DNA from: Enterobacter sp. EA-1 | Lineage (GTDB): Bacteria; Pseudomonadota; Gammaproteobacteria; Enterobacterales; Enterobacteriaceae | Direction of reading: 5' to 3' | Length of the DNA stretch: 64,000 bases | Assembly (NCBI GenBank): GCA_002886105.1 | Contig: CP025776.1 | Location: 372,001-436,000 of the forward strand | In this document: positions 50,241 to 62,597 of the stretch, piece after piece | Position numbering within the stretch: the first letter of the stretch is position 1 | Layout: the number at the start of each line of letters is the position of its first letter | Program-made: the position numbers and the translations under genes | The notes under the pieces: model-generated | Database searches by the model: none | What the model saw: only the letters and a program-made list of their open reading frames with translations | What the model was told of the DNA's origin: nothing

Positions 50241-52585
50241 TTAGCGTTTCTTACCCATTGCCGCCGCCAGCGCATCCATCATCGCGCTGTTGCCGCTGGG
50301 TTGTGTATCGCGGCCGCGCGGTGCTTTCGCCGGGCGTGCGTTGTTGCGGCCAGCATCGCGGCTGCCCGCGTTGCTGTTGCCATTACCGCGACGGGTGTTG
50401 CTGTCGCCGGGTTGTTCATCCAGACGCATGGTCAGCGCGATGCGTTTGCGCTGGAGATCCACTTCCAGCACTTTCACTTTCACGATATCGCCCGCTTTGA
50501 CCACCGTATGCGGATCTTCAACGAACTTGTCCGCCAGCGAAGAGATATGGACCGGTGCCATCCTGATGCACGCCGATGTCAACGAACGCGCCAAAGTTGG
50601 TGACGTTGGTGACCGCACCTTCCAGCACCATGCCGGGCAGCAGGTCGTTGAGGGTTTCAACACCTTCAGCAAAGGTCGCGGTTTTGAACTCCGGACGCGG
50701 GTCACGCCCCGGTTTCTCCAGCTCTTTGATAATGTCTGTCACCGTCGGCACACCGAAGCGCTCATCGGTAAATTCAGTGGCTTTCAGTTTGCGCAGTTCA
50801 CTGCTGTTGCCCATCAAATCGCGCAGGGATTGCGCGGTTGCTGCCAGAATTCGCTCCACCACCGGGTAGGTTTCCGGGTGGACTGTTGAAGCATCCAACG
50901 GGTTGTCACCGTGGTTGATACGCAGGAAGCCTGCGCACTGCTCAAAGGCTTTCGGCCCAAGGCGGCTGACTTTGAGTAACTGCTGGCGATTCTGGAACTG
51001 ACCGTTTTCATCACGCCGGTGACGATGTTCTGCGCCATCATGCGGGTCAGACCTGCTACGCGCGTCAGCAGCGGAACAGAGGCGGTATTCAGGTCAACGC
51101 CGACGGCGTTCACGCAGTCTTCGACGACCGCATCCAACTTGCGCGCTAACTGCGTCTGGCTGACATCGTGCTGATATTGGCCGACGCCGATGGATTTCGG
51201 ATCGATTTTCACCAGCTCAGCCAGTGGATCCTGTAAACGGCGGGCGATGGAGACCGCGCCACGCAGGAAACGTCGAGATCCGGAAATTCCAGTGCTGCCA
51301 GCTCAGAAGCGGAGTAGACCGATGCGCCGGCTTCACTGACGATCACTTTTGTGCGGTGACTTTCGGGAACTGTTTCTGCACATCGAGGTAGAAACGCTCT
51401 GTTTCGCGGGACGCGGTGCCGTTGCCGATGGCGACCAGCTCAACGTTATGCTTCTCACACAGCGCCGCGACGGCAACCGCCGCTTTCGCGGCCTCGGCCG
51501 GTATGCGGGTAAATGGTGTCGGTCGCCACCAGTTTGCCGGTGCCATCCACGACCGCGACTTTTACGCCGGTACGCAGGCCCGGATCGAGCCCCATGGTGG
51601 CGCGCAACCCGGCCGGAGCGGCCATCAACAGATCGTGCAGGTTGCGGGCAAAACGTTAATCGCTTCATCTTCTGCGCGTTCACGCACCGTGCCCATCAGC
51701 TCGGTTTCCAGATGCATTAACACTTTGATACGCCGAGGTCCAGCTCACCACGGCTTTGCGCCAGCTATCCGCCGGGGCATTGTTCAGACGCAGGCCGAGG
51801 TGATCGATAATGATCTGCTCGCAGTGGCTCTCTTTTGGCGGCTCGTCAAATTGCGGGTCGGCATTCAGCGAGAGCTGAAGCACGCCTTCGTTGCGCCCAC
51901 GGAACATGGCCAGTGCGCGCGGTGAGAGGGGGTAGTGGCAATCGGCTCATGATGATCGAAGTAGTCGCGGAATTTCGCGCCTTCTTCCTCTTTGCCGCTG
52001 ACGACCGTCGCCACCAGGGTGGGCGTTTTTCCACAAATAGTCGCGCACTTTCGCCAGCAGCGCGGCATCTTCGGCGAAGCGTTCCATCAGGATATAACGT
52101 GCGCCATCCAGCGCGGCTTTGCTGTCCGCCACGCCTTTATCGGCGTCGACAAAGGTCGCGGCTAAGGTGTCCGGATCCTGTGAAGGATCGGTCCACAACG
52201 CATCGGCCAGCGGCTCCAGCCCGGCTTCAATGGCGATCTGCCCGCGGGTGCGGCGTTTGGGTTTGTACGGCAGGTAGAGATCTTCGAGTTCGGTTTTGCT
52301 CAGCGTACCGTTAATGGCTTTGGCCAGTTCGTCGCTGAGTTTGCCCTGCTCGCCAATGGATTTGAGGATCGCCTGACGGCGCTCTTCCAGTTCGCGCAGG
52401 TAGACAAGACGGGTTTCGAGCTGACGCAGTTGCGTGTCGTCCAGACCGCCGGTGACTTCTTTACGATAGCGCGCGATAAACGGCACTGTGTTCCCTTCAT
52501 CAAGCAGGCGAACGGCGGATTCCACCTGTTCGGCCCGGGCCTGAAGTTCACCCGCAATAATGCGGCAGAGCGAATCATTCATCAT
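50241..52585 (-). CDS. yhgF: Tex/YhgF, S1-domain RNA-binding transcription accessory protein
   Basis: YhgF is the Tex homologue, a multidomain nucleic-acid-binding protein linked to transcription. The N-terminus [20 protein letters not shown], the YqgF-like core [20 protein letters not shown], the HhH part [17 protein letters not shown] and the C-terminal S1 domain [21 protein letters not shown] are in order, ending [13 protein letters not shown]. Breaks are near 52030, 51930, 51735, 51655, 51505, 51350, 51275, 50990 and 50563. Corrected length is about 775 residues. Confidence 0.93.
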
Positions 52586-52684
52586 TTCTTTATCATCTTC
52601 TGCATAAAAACAGCGTGTAGTTATACGGACTGGCGCTGAAAATTGCCAGCCGCTATGGGTTGCTCTCGGACAGTTCCGGATGGG

Positions 52685-53159
52685 TTATTTCACATACTCG
52701 ATTTCATTAACGTACGGTCGCTTCGCCGCCCGGTGTCTGCACCACGGCGACATCTCCCGCCTTCTTTCTTCAGCAAGGCGCGCGCCATCGGCGAGTCGAT
52801 TGAGATGTAATCTTTACGACCAAAGATCTCGTCATAACCCACGATACGAAAACGCAGGGTTGCGCCGTCATCGTTTTCAATTTCCACCCGAGGGCGCCAA
52901 AGAACACTTTGCCTTCCTGCTGCGGTGAGTAATCAACAATTTTCAGGTTTTCCAGACACTTGGTGAGATAGCGTACCCGGCGGTCTATCTCACGCAGGCG
53001 TTTTTATTGTACTGGTAGTCGGCGTTTTCGCTGCGATCGCCCAGTGCTCGCGGCCCGAGTCACTTTTTGGTGACTTCCGGGCGCTCCTCACGCCAGAGAA
53101 AATCGAGTTCCTGCTTCCAGTTTTTCGTAACCTTCACGGGTGATCAGGGGCGTTTTCAT
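52685..53159 (-). CDS. greB: GreB, transcript cleavage factor
   Basis: GreB rescues backtracked RNA polymerase by stimulating transcript cleavage. The C-terminal FKBP-like domain shows VEIENDDGATLRFRIVGYDE and IFGRKDYISIDSPMARALLKK. The N-terminal coiled coil, starting MKTPLITREGYEKL with the GDRSENADYQYNKK region, is split between frames near 53120, 53057 and 53005. Coding-strand GCCTGGGTGG is read as GCCCTCGGGTGG at 52888. Corrected length is about 158 residues. yhgF follows on the same strand after 99 bp. Confidence 0.9.
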
Positions 53160-53375
53160 GCAATTGCCTTTTCTCTGTCTCGCACATGCTTTACAAATCG
53201 TTATGTCTAAGGTGCGGATTAATCATGCTTTCTGTGATGAAATATGCATATAACTTGCTGTTAAATATGCTTTGTAACAATTTCGACTAGAATGTATACC
53301 AGATTTAGCTGGTCGTGAACGCGCACTTTTTAGAATACGGAGTCATAATTGTCGGAACCTTTGGGAGTATAAACA
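53160..53375 (+). promoter_or_regulatory. greB-ompR divergent promoter region
   Basis: This 216 bp gap carries the ompR-envZ promoter. TTTCTGTGATGAAATATGCA contains a TGTGA half site where E. coli ompB has CRP sites, and TAGAATGTATACCAG upstream of ompR offers a -10-like hexamer. A GGGAG ribosome site precedes the ompR ATG. Confidence 0.5.
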
Positions 53376-54092
53376 ATGCAAGAGAATTATAAGATTCTGG
53401 TAGTGGATGACGACATGCGCCTGCGCGCATTGCTTGAGCGTTACCTTACCGAGCAAGGCTTCCCGGGGTTCGTAGCGTCGCTAACGCTGAACAAATGGAT
53501 CGTTTGTTAACCCGTGAATCTTTCCATCTGATGGTGCTGGACCTGATGCTGCCGGGCGAAGATGGCCTCTCAATCTGCCGCCGTCTGCGCAGCCAGAGCA
53601 ACCCGATGCCGATCATTATGGTGACGGCGAAAGGGGAAGAGGTGGACCGTATCGTTGGTCTGGAAATTGGCGCTGACGACTACATTCCCAAACCGTTTAA
53701 CCCGCGTGAATTGCTGGCGCGTATTCGCGCGGTGCTGCGTCGCCAGCGAATGAACTGCCGGGTGCGCCATCTCAGGAAGAAGCGGTTATTGCCTTTGGTA
53801 AGTTCAAACTGAACCTCGGCACCCGCGAAATGTTCCGTGAAGATGAACCGATGCCGCTGACCAGCGGTGAGTTTGCGGTACTGAAAGCGCTGGTCAGTCA
53901 CCCGCGTGAGCCGCTATCGCGCGATAAGCTGATGAACCTCGCGCGCGGTCGTGAATATTCGGCGATGGAACGTTCTATTGATGTGCAGATTTCCCGTCTG
54001 CGCCGCATGGTGGAAGAGGATCCTGCTCACCCGCGTTATATTCAGACCGTGTGGGGCACGGGTTACGTATTTGTGCCGGACGGCTCTAAAGC

Positions 54093-54096
<4 letters not shown>
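53376..54096 (+). CDS. ompR: OmpR, osmolarity response regulator
   Basis: OmpR controls porin and many envelope genes. The receiver domain has acidic residues in [17 protein letters not shown], the phosphorylated Asp in [15 protein letters not shown] and the lysine in [17 protein letters not shown]; the winged helix includes [20 protein letters not shown]. Breaks are at 53462-53467 (TTCCAGGTT read as TTCCCGGGGTT, +2) and 53753 (CGCCAGGCG read as CGCCAGCG, -1). The sum restores exactly 239 residues. The stop overlaps the envZ ATG. Confidence 0.96.
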
Positions 54097-55441
<1,345 letters not shown>

Positions 55442-55443
55442 AT

Positions 55444-55470
55444 AAAAAAACCCGCCAGTTGGCGGGTTTT
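55444..55470. terminator. Bidirectional terminator between envZ and pckA
   Basis: CCCGCCA pairs with TGGCGGG around a two-base loop, with an A-run before and TTTTG after, so it works in both directions between the convergent genes. Confidence 0.9.
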
Positions 55471-55489
55471 GTTTCTCTGCGTTGCCGGA

Positions 55490-57112
55490 TTACAGTTTCG
55501 GCCCGGCGCTGACCAGTGCGGCGCCAGCAGGGGTATCCGTGTATTTCTCAAAGTTTTCCACAAACAGCTTAGCCAGTTGCGTGGCCTTCTCCTGCCACTG
55601 TTCCGGCGAGGCGTAGGTGTTGCGTGGATCGAGGATCCTGCTATCCACGCCGGTGGCAGCGTTGTGGGGATTGCCGGGTTAAACATCGGCAGGGTGAAGG
55701 TTTCGGCGTCGTCCAGCGAGCCATCCAGAATCGCGTCGATGATGGCGCGGGTATCTTTGATGGAAATACGTTTGCCGGTGCCATTCCAGCCGGTATTGAC
55801 CGAGGTAAGCCTGTGCGCCGGATGCCTGCATGCGTTTCACCAGAACTTCTGCATACTGCGTGGGGTGCAGCGACAGGAACGCTGCGCCGAAACAGGCGGA
55901 GAAGGTTGGCGTCGGTTCCGTTACCCCACGTTCGGTGCCCGCCAGTTTAGCGGTAAAACCGGAAAGGAAGTGGTACTGCGTCTGGCTTGCCGTGAGACGT
56001 GACACCGGCGGCAGTACGCCGAACGCATCCGCCGTGAGGAAAATCACCTTGGTGGCATGACCCGCTTTTGATACCGGTTTAACGATATTCTGAATATGGT
56101 AAATCGGATACGACACGCGGGTGTTTTCCGTTTTCGAGGCATCATCATAATCGATGCTGCCATCGGCGCGGACGCTGACGTTTTCCAGCAGCGCATCCCG
56201 GCGGATGGCGTGGAAGATATCCGGTTCCGCTTCTTCCAGAGAGGCGGATCGTTTTGGCGTAGCAGCCCCCTTCGAAGTTAAACACGCCATCGTCATCCCA
56301 ACCGTGTTCGTCATCGCCAATCAGGCGGCGCTTCGGATCTGTGGAGAGGGTGGTTTTGCCGGTGCCGGAAAGGCCAAAGAACACCGCGACATCGCCTTTC
56401 TCGCCGACGTTTGCAGAGCAGTGCATCGACGCAATGCCCTGCAACGGCAGCAGGTAATTCATGATTGAGAACATGCCTTTTTTCATCTCGCCGCCGTACC
56501 CGGGTACCGCCAATTAACTGGATGCGTTCGGTGAGGTTAAAGGCCACAAAGTTCTCGGAGTTCAGCCCTTGCTCTTTCCACTGAGGGTTGGTGCATTTCG
56601 CACCGTTCATGACAATAAAATCCGGCGTAAAGCTGGCCAGTTCCTCTTCCGTCGGGCGAATAAACATGTTTTTGACGAAGTGTGCCTGCCACTTCAGTAA
56701 TGAAGCGCACGGCAAGACGAGTGTCCGGGTTGGCGCCGCAAAACGCATCAATAATAAACAGGCGCTTTCCGGAGAGTTGTTGTGTGACCCGGGGCCTTTC
56801 AGGTGCTGCCAGATTTCAGGGGAGAGCGGTTTGTTGTCGTTTTTACCTTTGCCTTTATCAGCCCACCACACGGTGTCGCGGGTGGTATCGTCACGGACAA
56901 TGTATTTATCTTTCGGCGAACGGCCGGTAAAAATACCGGTGTCGACTGCGACAGCACCAGAATTCGTCAACACACCACGCTCATATCCTTCCGAGGTCTG
57001 GACGGAGCTCTTCCTGATACAGCGTATCGTAATCGGGGTTGTAGACGAGATCCTGAACATCGTTGATACCATAAGCCTTGAGATCTTGCGGGGTTAAGCT
57101 CTTAACACGCAT
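55490..57112 (-). CDS. pckA: Phosphoenolpyruvate carboxykinase (ATP)
   Basis: PckA converts oxaloacetate to PEP with ATP, opening gluconeogenesis. The P-loop is [19 protein letters not shown], followed by [31 protein letters not shown] and [21 protein letters not shown] are also clear. It starts [16 protein letters not shown] and ends AAGPKL. Breaks near 57000, 56795, 56690, 56505, 56245, 55805 and 55670 cancel, leaving exactly the 541 codons expected. Confidence 0.95.
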
Positions 57113-57415
57113 ATCACTACCTCCTTAGCCAAGATGTACTGCCTGAAATTGTAGGGTTGTTCTTCATTTGTTAACCGGGACGACGCTCATAGATTTACGT
57201 ATCTCGACAAACCCAAACTAACGGAAAACGCTGTGACACCCGTCACGTAACGGAACGGATTATGGCAAATTCCATCATAATGATCGGGAAAATGTTCTTT
57301 AAAACGCCATAACGCAACATTTTTAACGGCTACTTTGTGACTGTAATCGCTTTCATGAAAGAAAATTACGTAAGGGTTTCAGAGAGGATTGTAGCGGAAA
57401 CGTGACAAGATTTGC
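57113..57415. other. pckA upstream intergenic region
   Basis: About 300 bp between the hslO terminator and pckA must hold the pckA promoter. E. coli pckA is activated by CRP, and TTTGTGACTGTAATC near 57333 has a TGTGA half site. I see no gene or repeat here. Confidence 0.4.
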
Positions 57416-57439
57416 AAAACCGCCGCCCGCAGGCGGCGT
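57416..57439 (-). terminator. Rho-independent terminator after hslO
   Basis: On the minus strand CGCCGCC pairs with GGCGGCG around a short loop and is followed by GTTTTG. It lies 12 bp after the hslO stop and ends the igaA-yrfG-hslR-hslO group. Confidence 0.8.
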
Positions 57440-57450
57440 GAAAGAGTCTG

Positions 57451-58335
57451 TCAGTGAACCTGAGGATCGGCTGGAGAGGCATTATTGCGGATTTCCGCAA
57501 TATCCATCGCGTTAAACAGATAATGATTACCGCAGTAGTCGCAGTGCATATCGATTTCACCCTCTTCAGCAAGAATGCTATCGACTTCTTCATCCGGCAG
57601 TGTTTTCAGCGCGCCAGCGCAACGCTCGCAGGGAGCAGGTGCACTTAAATTCCACGTCCTGCGGATCATAAAGCGTGACCTCTTCTTCATGGTACAAACG
57701 CCACAGCACGTCTTCGGCGTTCAGCGTGAAAAGCTCTTCTGCTTTGATGGTTTCCGTCAGCACACTCAGGTGTTCGAAATCTTCGGCACGGGTTTCACGG
57801 GCAGGCAGCACCTGTAGCAGCATACCGCCCGCAGCGGGCTGCCCATCGACATCGCCGGTGCGGATAAACAGGCGCGTCGGCAACTGTTCTGAGCGCAGGA
57901 AATAATCTTCCGAGGGCAGGCTGCCAGCGTATCGCCTTCCAGACCCACAACGCCCTGATAACGTTCGCCTTCTTCTGGCGTAATCGTAATCACCAGATAG
58001 CCATTACCAACCAGCGTTTTCAGATCGGCATTTTCCGGCACATCGCCCTGCACGCGGGCAACGCCGCGCATTTGCTGGCGGTTATTGCCATTGATCACTG
58101 CCAGACTCATCGGGCCATCACCTTGCAGCTGAACGGTGATATCACCGGCAAACTTCAGCGTGGCGGTGAGCAAGCTGGTCGCTACCAGCAGTTCCCCGAG
58201 GATGGTTTTCACCGGTAACGGATAGTTGTGGTTTTCCAGCACCTGTTTCCCGTGGGTTTCGGATACGGTCACCAGCTCGCCGCGCACGGCATAGTTTTCA
58301 AACAGATAGCGGTGTAATTGGTCTTGATGGGCCAT
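57451..58335 (-). CDS. hslO: HslO (Hsp33), redox-regulated chaperone holdase
   Basis: Hsp33 is activated by oxidation and prevents protein aggregation. The four zinc-binding cysteines of its redox switch are in FKCTCS and [12 protein letters not shown] near the C-terminus. The N-terminus reads [20 protein letters not shown]. Breaks are at 57910-57915 (TGCCTGGAA read as TGCCCTCGGAA on the coding strand), near 57643 and near 58245. Length is about 292-294 residues. It follows hslR after 24 bp. Confidence 0.94.
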
Positions 58336-58359
58336 AATTGTCTCTCTTGCGGGTGAGCG

Positions 58360-58761
58360 TTACTCGCTATCACCGTATTTAAATTTCATCAGATCGCGGC
58401 GTTCTTTCTTATCCGGGCGACGATCGGGGTGCGGCATGGTCAGGGCATTGAGCTTGCGGGCAAGCGTCATTTTCTCGCGCTTCTCGATGCTTTCCGCCGT
58501 CTCTTCATAAAGTGCTACCGCTTCATCGGCCGGACGGCGCTGTTCGGTGATGCCCTTAATGATAACCGTGCGCTCATCGTTTCCCTGACGCAGCGTTAAG
58601 GTGGCATTCAGCTCAACGATTTTACTCGGCTTGCTGCGCTGTCCGTTGTAGTGCACTTTGCCGCCTTCAATCATCTCGCGGGCAATGGCGCGGGTTTTAT
58701 AAAAACGCGCGGCCCACAGCCATTTATCCAGTCGGATATCTTGCGCAGGCTGTTGTTTCAT
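58360..58761 (-). CDS. hslR: HslR (Hsp15), ribosome-associated heat shock protein
   Basis: Hsp15 binds free 50S subunits carrying nascent chains, helping recycle stalled ribosomes. The S4 RNA-binding fold is at the N-terminus: IRLDKWLWAARFYKTRAIA and GGKVHYNGQRSKPSKIV. The frame of 133 residues is intact and equals the E. coli length. Its ATG overlaps the yrfG TAA by one base, with AAGGAGG inside the end of yrfG as its ribosome site. Confidence 0.96.
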   Translation of the reverse strand: MKQQPAQDIRLDKWLWAARFYKTRAIAREMIEGGKVHYNGQRSKPSKIVELNATLTLRQGNDERTVIIKGITEQRRPADEAVALYEETAESIEKREKMTLARKLNALTMPHPDRRPDKKERRDLMKFKYGDSE

Positions 58762-59436
58762 TAAGCCTCCTTAAGAAGAGAAGGGATCAGTCGACGGTAA
58801 TCGTTCATTCCCGGATGGCGTAAATAGCTTTTTTCCGCCGGTGCCGGAATCCGGGTTCGTGACGCCCGAGGCAGTAACCAATGCCAAATTTGGTCGCTGC
58901 GTCCAGAATAGGTTCGCTGTCGTCAATAAACAGCGTTCGTTCGGGGTTAAGCCCGTTTCTTGCGTAACAGCTTGCCACAAACGCTGATCCTCTTTCGGAT
59001 AACCAAATGTGTGGGTGGAAAGCAATAAATCAAGGTGCGACGCGAGCCCGGTGTGTTCAAGTTTGACGGCCGGTTATGTGGGTGCGCATTGGTCAGCAAG
59101 ATGCGGCGCTTTCCGCTTTTTTCAGTGCATCCAGAAACGGCACGGTGTCTTCACGTAGCACGGCCTGTGGCCCATGCTGGGTGGTCATCGCGCAGATATC
59201 CAGACCGAGTCGCTCGCTCCAGTAATCCAGACAATACCAGTTTAGCGTATGCTGCACTGCGTGATACCTCGGCGGAGGACGTTCTGCGCTTCATCCGGGG
59301 TTAAACCTTGTTTCGCGCCGAAGGTTTCCGGCACCAGTTTTTGCCAGAAAAAATTGTCGAAAGCGAGATCGAGTAGCGTGCCATCCATGTCCAGCAGAAC
59401 GGTATCGATATTCTGCCATGCGATATCAAGATGCAT
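58761..59436 (-). CDS. yrfG: YrfG, HAD-family purine nucleotidase
   Basis: YrfG is a HAD phosphatase reported to act on GMP and IMP. The nucleophile motif is VLLDMDGTLLDLAFDNFFW; later motifs are LLTNAHPHN (readable near 59095) and LLSTHTFGYPKEDQRLW. Breaks are near 59275, 59265, 59120, 59060, 58950 and 58865. The corrected end is NDYRRLIPSLLKEA, about 224 residues. It sits between igaA and hslR on one strand. Confidence 0.9.
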
Positions 59437-59472
59437 TGAAAACTCCAGCCAGATGAAAACCTGCGCGACAGG

Positions 59473-61633
59473 TTAACACAGCTCGTTCAGCGGGTCGTTA
59501 TCAGCCGAGGCTTTCCTGCGTGGGGAGCAGTTGTGGGTTCAGGCAGCTTTCATAGTACTGCTGAATCTCTTCGAGACGCGTGCGATTACGCTGGTAACGA
59601 CGCAGCGCAAGGACGCCGTTGTAGACGGTGCTGATGATCATGGTCAGCAGCAACAGCGTGGTGCCGGCATAGCGCCACAGACCGGTGGCATCCGGCATCC
59701 GGTGCAGGCTGATGTGTTTGGTGCCGTTGGCATCGGTATAGATGTTGGTAATGATCCCTTCCGCGCTGAATGGCGTTTGCATCAGCATTTGCGCCAGCCG
59801 CTGGAATTCAGTCCACTGTTCCTGCGCAGGGTGGTCATACAGGGCGATCGGCGGCCATGGCTGGTCGACCAGCTCGTTGCCCTCTTCGCTGACAATCAGG
59901 AAGCCTCCGGGGGCAGGGCTGTTCAGCGCCTGCGCCGCGCGGGTTGTTTCGCGCATGATAAAGGGCGCGGTGGAGGTGGTGACCAGATTATCCAGCGACT
60001 CTGCACTGACCGGGCGCAACAGAACGTTCACGCCGGTAAGTTTCCCTTCGCTTGCCCGTTTGGTCAGCGTGTCCCAGTCTTTGCTGTTGCCCGAGTTAAC
60101 CAGCGCGTTTTTCAGCCGTAAACACTCGTCTTCAGCAGAGCACAAATCCCCGGGTTTTCAGCACGATATCGGCAAAGTCATCCAACAAGACCATGCCAGA
60201 CTTCTGAATGGCGGAACGCAGCACAGGGCTAACGCGGGAATCATCTTCTGCTGTGGGGTGTAACTGACGGCTGACCGCACTGGGCAAGCGCCGTGGCTTT
60301 GGTCACCGTCCCGGACTCCGGCAGTGGCAGCGGCGGTGCGTTATTCCAGATAATCTGTGAACAGTCGAATGGCGTAAACGGTGACGTCTGACGCGAAGCC
60401 CAGTTGCTCTGAGTATGAATGTTGCACATCCCGGTGCCGCTGAGGCGCAACGTGTCACCTATGCGCAACCCGGCAGCTTCGAGTTGGTTGACGCTGCTGG
60501 CCTCAATGGTTTGCGCGCCTTTGATCCACGAGACGGTGAATTTAATCGGCATATCCAGCGGCACCCAAATCAGCAGCATCGCCAGTACCACCAGCGAACC
60601 GGTGGAGATGACCGCGCTGCGTACCCAGTGTTGCAACGGGAAGTTTTTCACCTCATCGTGCAGGGATAAAAAGCGCCCCCGGCGCACAACGTGGCGATCG
60701 AGATAAATATCGATATCCGTTTGTTGCCCCAGATCCTGCGTGACGAAGGGTTGCCAGTGGCGTGGATAGATCAGATCGATAATGCCCAGCGAGATGTTGT
60801 TCATCTGCTCCTGATTGTTTTCACCGAACAAACCCCAACGCTTTGGCGTACCGCGCAGACAGTGGATTTCGCGCAGGGTGTTTTTGGCTGGCGGCGCATA
60901 CAGGCCCCATAACCCGGCGGCAAGCAACATAACAGCGCCGCCCGCCAGCCATGGAACGAAGACTTCGGGAGCGACCGAGGCAGAAGAAGAACAGTAAGAA
61001 AGCGGTAGATACCAGCAGGGCTTCGCGCATGCCATCTGGTCGGCTTAAGGCGAACTCTTCCTGTGTTTCCCGGCGGATATTCAGCAGTTCGATCTGCTCC
61101 GTTTCTTCACCGCGGATGGCGGAGTGCGCCGCCGAAACGCGCTCCAGTTCGCCACTGCGCTCTTCATTCATATATTCACTGAGGGTATGACCATTCAGTG
61201 AGATCACCAGCGGCAGTGAGTCGGTACGGATCAGTTCGACATTGTTCTCATCGGTAATGTACTGCTCCCAAAAGGGCGGCAAATGCACTTCGACAGAATC
61301 AAGATAGTAGCGCCATTTATTGGGGGCGTCGGTAGTGATGCCATAGCGCGTAATGGAGTGCGCCACAAACAGGACGGTATTGCTTTGGGCATTTAATTTG
61401 ATGGACACCGGGGCGGTCGTTGCGCCGGTCACGGATATTTTGTGTACGGGAGAGCGACTCCAGATAGCTTTCGACGGCTTCGCGCTCTTCTGGCGACAGT
61501 TTACGGGTCGTCGCGCCAGCGAAGGCCTGCAAATAAGGCAGCCTGTAGCGACGTTGCGACCTGAACCTGAAAATCCATCCAGCGAGGAATGCGCAGGCCA
61601 GCATAGCAGCGAAAAAATCAAAATGGTGCTCAT
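59473..61633 (-). CDS. igaA: IgaA (YrfF), membrane repressor of the Rcs system
   Basis: IgaA restrains RcsD and so the Rcs envelope-stress phosphorelay; it is normally essential. MSTILIF starts a membrane anchor; conserved blocks are NKWRYYLDSVEVHLPPFWEQY, REIHCLRGTPKRWGLFGEN and STAPFIMRETTRAAQALNSPA. The raw frame stops at 59501 after ESLG. If the CCTCGG at that point is a misread CCTGG, the frame continues as ESLADNDPLNELC to a TAA at 59473, which I chose. Other breaks are near 61600, 61440, 60977, 60270 and 60148. Length is about 715-720 residues. Confidence 0.9.
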
Positions 61634-61954
61634 GCTTTCCCCATCTTACTTTTTCTAACAGGTGTAGTCAGTTGCACCCTTCCCGTAAATAACGTGTTGT
61701 GGTTGGCCGCCGCAAGCAGGAAATTAACTTGAGTAATTTTAAGCGCATACCATCACATACAAGAATAGCAAAACCACCCTAACGGGAATATCAGCAAATT
61801 CTTAGTTTTATTTCCAAGCTATTGACTTTTTGGGTTTATTTGGGGATTGATTTTTGGTAGGTTACGAAAATGTAAATTAGCGGCGAATGACATTGCCCAA
61901 ACCGTGTGTAGTGTCGCACAATAACGCAAGTTTCTCTGCAAAAGACCGATAATA
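61634..61954. other. igaA-nudE divergent intergenic region
   Basis: This 321 bp A/T-rich spacer lies between divergent igaA and nudE. It should carry both promoters. I see no confident operator, repeat or small gene in it. Confidence 0.45.
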
Positions 61955-62525
61955 ATGAGCGAATCATTGCAAAAACCCACCATTCTTAATGTTGAAACGG
62001 TCGCTTCTTCACGACTGTTTAACGTCGAAAGTGTGGATCTGGAATTTAGCAACGGTGTGCGCCGTGTCTACGAACGCATGCGTCCTTCCACACACGAAGC
62101 CGTGATGATTGTGCCAATTGTCGACGAGCATCTGATCCTGATCCGCGAATATGCGGTGGGAACCGAGTCCTACGAGCTGGGATTTTCCAAAGGTCTTATC
62201 GATCCTCGGTGAGAGTATATACGAAGCGGCGAACCGTGAACTAAAAGAAGAAGTAGGATTTGGTGCAAATGAGCTTACTTTTCTGAAAAAACTCAGCATG
62301 GCGCCCTCTTATTTCTCCAGTAAGATGAATATTATCGTTGCTGAAGACCTGTATCCTGAATCCTTGCCCGGCGATGAACCGGAGCCGCTGCCACAGGTTC
62401 GCTGGCCGCTGAAGCATTTAATGGATTTGCTGGAAGATCCCGATTTCAATGAGGCGCGTAACGTCAGCGCACTGTTTCTGGTCCGTGAGTGGCTGGAAGG
62501 GCCGGGGGCGGCTGTAACGACGTAA
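61955..62525 (+). CDS. nudE: NudE, ADP-compounds Nudix hydrolase
   Basis: NudE hydrolyses ADP-ribose, Ap3A and NADH. The Nudix box is GESIYEAANRELKEEVGFG after correction. MSESLQKPTILNVETVASSRL starts it and VSALFLVREWLEGPG is near the end. A single break at 62204-62209 (GATCCTGGTGAG read as GATCCTCGGTGAG) falls just before the Nudix glycine; removing the C gives about 189 residues. Confidence 0.95.
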
Positions 62526-62533
62526 GCCAAAAT

Positions 62534-62556
62534 AAAGGGCGCTTTGCGCCCTTTTT
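62534..62556 (+). terminator. Rho-independent terminator after nudE
   Basis: AAAGGGCGC pairs with GCGCCCTTT around a short loop, followed by a T-run, 10 bp after the nudE stop. Confidence 0.92.
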
Positions 62557-62571
62557 GTTGTTATATTTACA

Positions 62572-62593
62572 CCACTTCTCAGGGAAGTGGTGA
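62572..62593. terminator. Hairpin between nudE and mrcA stops
   Basis: ACCACTTC pairs perfectly with GAAGTGGT around a five-base loop, immediately after the mrcA stop on the minus strand. The following minus-strand sequence is A/T-rich without a clean T-run. Confidence 0.6.
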
Positions 62594-62597
62594 GGGA

